From UBA9547 sp044349205 (GTDB taxonomy: Bacteria > Bacteroidota > Bacteroidia > Cytophagales > UBA9547): a DNA stretch of 9,388 nucleotides. The position numbers and the translations under genes were made by a program. Position 1 is the first letter of the stretch. Each line of letters starts with the position of its first letter. Shown piece after piece: positions 6,363 through 9,388 of this stretch. A model generated the notes under the pieces. It was not told where the DNA came from. It saw nothing but the letters and a program-made list of their open reading frames with translations, and ran no database searches. Where the stretch lies: positions 1 through 9,388 of the forward strand of contig JBIKRJ010000086.1 in assembly GCA_044349205.1 (NCBI GenBank), read 5' to 3'.

Positions 6363-7985
6363 ATGACTTCTAATAATCTTCTGTATTTGTTTCCTGAGGC
6401 TTCTTCTATACCCGAAAAATTCCGTATTACCCAACCCCTTCACCAGCCCGATTTTCTTTTGGATGGGAAAATGGTGAAATGGGAAGGCAAGCGTCAAGAT
6501 GTGTTTTCGCCTGTTTACCTGAACACTCCAAATGGACATGAGCAAGTTTTGATAGGTAGTTACCCGCTAGTGGGCGAATCGGAGGCCATGCAAGCCTTAT
6601 CGGCAGCGGTAAAAGCCTACGACAATGGAAAAGGCGAATGGCCCACCATGGAAGTAGAAGAGCGTATTCACTGCCTGGAAGCTTTTACAGGAAAAATGAT
6701 TGAGCAGAAAGACCGAGTGGTAAACCTACTGATGTGGGAAATAGGCAAAGCTTACAAAGACGCCGTAAAAGAATTTGACCGCACGGTGGAATACATCTAC
6801 GATACTATAGATGCTTACAAAGATTTAGATCGTGACAATTCGCGTTTCCTTATCGAACAAGGCATTATAGCCCAAATACGCAGGGCTCCATTGGGAGTGG
6901 TGCTGTGTATGGGGCCTTTCAATTATCCTTTGAACGAGACCTTTACCACCTTGATTCCCGCCTTGCTTACAGGAAACACGGTTCTTTTCAAACCTCCAAA
7001 ACACGGTACTTTGTTGCACTATCCTTTGTTGCAAGCCTTTGCCGAATGTTTTCCTAAAGGGGTGATGAATACCATATACGGCCGTGGCGACACAGTTGTA
7101 CCTCCCTTGATGGCTTCGGGTAAAATAAATGTATTGACTTTGATAGGTTCGAGCCGTGTAGCCGACAAGTTGAAAAAATCGCATCCGAAAGTAAACAGGC
7201 TACGGGCAATATTAGGATTGGATGCTAAAAATGCGGCCATTGTGTTAGACAATGCCGACATCGATTTGTCTGTAAAAGAGTGTATTCTTGGATCGCTTTC
7301 TTTCAACGGACAACGTTGCACAGCCCTAAAAATTCTTTTTGTTCACAAAAGCATTGCCGACGAGTTTATTGCCAAATTCAACGAAGAATTGGCAAAACTA
7401 AAAGTAGGCATGCCTTGGGACGATGGCGTGGCGCTTACTCCACTTCCCGAACCCAACAAACCAAAGTTTTTGCACGACTGTATCGACGATGCGGTGGCCA
7501 AAGGAGCCCGTGTGATGAACGTACACGGCGGTGAAAGCAACCGTTCTTTCTTCTACCCTGCAGTGGTGTATCCTGTAAACAAAGACATGAAATTGTATCG
7601 CGAAGAACAATTTGGCCCTATTGTGCCGATTGTGCCTTTCGATAGTATAGAGGAACCCATAAATTATTTGATAGAAAGCGACCACGGGCAACAAGTGAGT
7701 CTTTTTGGAAGCGATGCCGACCAATTGGCGACACTCATAGACCCGCTCGTGAATCAGGTTTGCCGTGTGAACATCAACTGCCAATGCCAGCGTGGACCGG
7801 ATGTATTTCCTTTCACGGGAAGAAAAGATTCGGCAGAAGGAACACTCTCAGTTACCGATGCCATTCGTTCATTTACCATCAGAACCATGGTGGCCGTTAA
7901 GCAAACCAGCGATAACAAAAAGGTGCTAAACGAGATTGTGCACGAGAACAAATCGAAGTTTTTGAGTACAAAATACATTTTCTAA
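6363..7985 (+). CDS. GapN-like NADP-dependent glyceraldehyde-3-phosphate dehydrogenase (aldehyde dehydrogenase superfamily)
   Basis: A 540-aa cytoplasmic aldehyde dehydrogenase, longer than typical GapN (about 475-500 aa). GapN oxidises glyceraldehyde-3-phosphate directly to 3-phosphoglycerate while making NADPH. Visible motifs: MGPFNYPLN with Asn187 (oxyanion hole) and Tyr188; KPPKHG in the Rossmann-type NAD(P) domain; FNGQRCTALK with nucleophile Cys319 preceded by Arg318, the GQRCT signature typical of GapN; EEQFGP (Glu414/415) for the nicotinamide ribose. The canonical ELGGK segment reads GLDAK (285-289), so the usual general-base Glu is Gly285, exactly 34 residues before Cys319 as in canonical enzymes. 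Asp287 is nearby. The frame is intact, so this looks like a subfamily trait and not decay. N- and C-terminal extensions (about 30 and 40 residues) add to the length. Substrate is inferred from family resemblance; another phosphorylated or unphosphorylated aldehyde is possible. Confidence 0.8.
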   Translation: MTSNNLLYLFPEASSIPEKFRITQPLHQPDFLLDGKMVKWEGKRQDVFSPVYLNTPNGHEQVLIGSYPLVGESEAMQALSAAVKAYDNGKGEWPTMEVEERIHCLEAFTGKMIEQKDRVVNLLMWEIGKAYKDAVKEFDRTVEYIYDTIDAYKDLDRDNSRFLIEQGIIAQIRRAPLGVVLCMGPFNYPLNETFTTLIPALLTGNTVLFKPPKHGTLLHYPLLQAFAECFPKGVMNTIYGRGDTVVPPLMASGKINVLTLIGSSRVADKLKKSHPKVNRLRAILGLDAKNAAIVLDNADIDLSVKECILGSLSFNGQRCTALKILFVHKSIADEFIAKFNEELAKLKVGMPWDDGVALTPLPEPNKPKFLHDCIDDAVAKGARVMNVHGGESNRSFFYPAVVYPVNKDMKLYREEQFGPIVPIVPFDSIEEPINYLIESDHGQQVSLFGSDADQLATLIDPLVNQVCRVNINCQCQRGPDVFPFTGRKDSAEGTLSVTDAIRSFTIRTMVAVKQTSDNKKVLNEIVHENKSKFLSTKYIF

Positions 7986-7993
7986 AGGCTCAG

Positions 7994-8031
7994 GTTTCAG
8001 GCTTTGGTTTTTTAGTATCAAAGCCTGAAAC
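7994..8031. terminator. Hairpin terminator between the convergent GapN-like and M1 peptidase genes
   Basis: A perfect 13-bp inverted repeat, GTTTCAGGCTTTG (7994-8006) and CAAAGCCTGAAAC (8019-8031), has a 12-base T-rich loop; one G-U and one T-A pair could extend it inwards. It begins 8 bases after the GapN-like stop and is followed on the plus strand by TTCCTTTTA, a moderate U-tract. On the minus strand it begins 6 bases after the peptidase stop, but the tail there is poor in U. It probably serves mainly the plus-strand gene. Confidence 0.75.
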
Positions 8032-8037
8032 TTCCTT

Positions 8038-9388
8038 TTACTCCATTCCTTTATAGGCCAGTTTCAAGCGTTCGCTAGTTTCGCCACTGCTTATGTTGTT
8101 GCGAAGTTCTTTGGTCTCGGGCAAATTGACCAAAGCTTTGAATGCCGCATAACGAATCCAATCTACAGGATGATTTCGCGCATATTTTTCCAACAAAACA
8201 ATGCTTTCCTGTTTTTCCATCTGACTAGTAAGGGGAAGATATTCACCCCATTTTTCCAAAAAGAGGAATAAATTTTCGCCATTAAACTTGGCAACATTGC
8301 GTACAAACCATCTGTTTTTGCCGATAGTTTTGGAGGAAACATAATACTCTGAAATGGCGGCCAAAATGTCGCTACTTTCAGAGTATTCAAACTGCTTCAG
8401 TACAGGCAGTTTGGTAGTATCGGGAAGGTTGGAATTGAGGTAGCTTTTTAAACCTGCCGCTTGAACCAAGTAAGAACTATCTTTCATGGCTTTTTCAAAT
8501 ACGGGCATATAATTTTCGGATTCCTTAGCAAGAAACTGTATCGCCTGTTCTCTGACCGATCCTTTCGGATCATTTTCGGCCATCATTTTTATTTTTGACA
8601 CAATATCTGTGAGTGCCAGCTTTCTAAAAAAATCGAAATATTGTATAGCCACCTTGCGAATTTGAAAGTATGGGTCGTCGAGGGCCAATCGCAAGGTAGA
8701 AACAGTGGCCTGGCTATCTACTGCATACACAATCTCTTCCAAGGCTTGCATGCGATGTCGATAGTACGCAGCATTTTGGTATTGACTTAAATATGCACTA
8801 AGATCTTTTGCATGTTCTATCGTGCCCAAAAGTTGAGCTTCCTCATCTACTAGTACTAACTCGGGTGCATTGGGTAAATCGAACTCAAACTCATGAATTC
8901 GTTTTGTAATTTCTACCTGCTGAGTTTGTTTTTTTCCATCCGACCATATTCCTACTTTCATTGGCAAGCGATATAAAGGAGTATAACTAGTGTCTTGGTT
9001 TTGGGTGAATTTCAAACGCAATTTTCCATTTGCCCATGACTGTTGTACTTCTAACACGGGATGCCCTGCCGCCAAAAACCATTGGTTGAAAAACCAATTC
9101 AAGTCTTCGCCAGTCGTGGCTTCAAATGCCAATCGCAGATCGTGAATTTCAGCAGAGCCATATTCTTTATTTGTCAGATAACGGTTCAAAGAGGTGAAAA
9201 AAGCTTCGTCACCCACATATTTACGAAGCATGTGCAGTACACGCCCTCCCTTGTTATAGGAATGTGCATCGAACATATCTTGAAAATCATTTAAGTGAAA
9301 ACGGACAAGAGGTTCTTGTTTGGCGATAGCTTCTTTCATGTATCCCTCCATTTCTTCCAATGCATGGTGGTCGGCGGCATCGCGTCCA
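8038..9388 (-). CDS. M1-family metallo-aminopeptidase, C-terminal part (5' partial)
   Basis: The frame runs open to the window edge, so about 449 C-terminal residues are seen and the N-terminal half with the expected GxMEN and HExxH zinc motifs lies outside. The visible start is the end of the thermolysin-like domain: AHSYNKGG with Tyr44 (counting from the first full codon) corresponds to the transition-state Tyr of M1 peptidases, followed by RVLHMLR, TGEDLNWFFNQW and GHPVLEV, the usual lead into the beta-sandwich domain. The region after it contains helical HEAT-like repeats, for example DPYFQIRKVAIQYF and KGSVREQAIQFLAKE, as in the superhelical C-terminal domain of this family. M1 enzymes remove N-terminal residues from peptides; Bacteroidetes members are often exported, but the signal region is not in the window. 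It converges on the GapN-like gene and ends 6 bases from the hairpin. Confidence 0.9.
   Translation of the reverse strand, partial: GRDAADHHALEEMEGYMKEAIAKQEPLVRFHLNDFQDMFDAHSYNKGGRVLHMLRKYVGDEAFFTSLNRYLTNKEYGSAEIHDLRLAFEATTGEDLNWFFNQWFLAAGHPVLEVQQSWANGKLRLKFTQNQDTSYTPLYRLPMKVGIWSDGKKQTQQVEITKRIHEFEFDLPNAPELVLVDEEAQLLGTIEHAKDLSAYLSQYQNAAYYRHRMQALEEIVYAVDSQATVSTLRLALDDPYFQIRKVAIQYFDFFRKLALTDIVSKIKMMAENDPKGSVREQAIQFLAKESENYMPVFEKAMKDSSYLVQAAGLKSYLNSNLPDTTKLPVLKQFEYSESSDILAAISEYYVSSKTIGKNRWFVRNVAKFNGENLFLFLEKWGEYLPLTSQMEKQESIVLLEKYARNHPVDWIRYAAFKALVNLPETKELRNNISSGETSERLKLAYKGME

Noticed and set aside
9061..9294. Short plus-strand open frame opposite the peptidase gene
   Set aside because: It is antisense to conserved M1 peptidase sequence and has no recognisable features.

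Overview
The window looks like chromosomal core sequence from a member of the Bacteroidota (Bacteroidetes). Four things suggest this. The tRNA-Gly gene has an exact Bacteroidetes-type promoter (-33 TTTG, 19-bp spacer, -7 TAnnTTTG). Start codons mostly lack Shine-Dalgarno sequences. The type IIA topoisomerase B subunit is short (623 aa) and ParE-like. The secreted TPR protein and the GapN-like dehydrogenase are of types I associate with this phylum. The genus cannot be fixed from the sequence. I see no insertion sequence, integrase, CRISPR array, phage gene or recognisable defence or secretion island.

Layout from left to right. Positions 2-871 (+) hold the 3' part of a gene of unknown family whose protein carries what looks like a complete protein-kinase/APH-type catalytic core. 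A secreted tetratricopeptide-repeat protein follows 32 bases later (904-2100, +), and the pair ends at a strong, probably bidirectional hairpin terminator. On the minus strand lie tRNA-Leu(UAA), tRNA-Gly(GCC) with its own promoter, and parE (2442-4313). Divergent from parE is a cysteine desulfurase gene (4493-5626, +). It converges, with only 9 bases between stop codons, on a small secreted protein with an SH3-like N-terminal half (5636-6160, -). A 202-bp divergent intergenic region with several inverted repeats leads to a GapN-like aldehyde dehydrogenase (6363-7985, +). A long perfect hairpin separates this from a convergent M1-family aminopeptidase gene (8038 to the window end, -), whose N-terminal catalytic half lies outside the window.

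The genes are mostly unrelated housekeeping functions in small transcription units: chromosome decatenation (parE), sulfur mobilisation for Fe-S clusters and tRNA thiolation (cysteine desulfurase), central carbon/NADPH metabolism (GapN-like) and peptide degradation (M1 peptidase). The only possible two-gene functional unit is the kinase-like protein plus the TPR protein.

I did not find a convincing new multi-gene system. The observations most worth a second look are three: the unrecognised kinase-fold protein at the left edge; the loss of the canonical general-base glutamate in the GapN-like enzyme (Gly at exactly the canonical spacing from the catalytic Cys); and the cluster of palindromes between the small secreted protein gene and the GapN-like gene.
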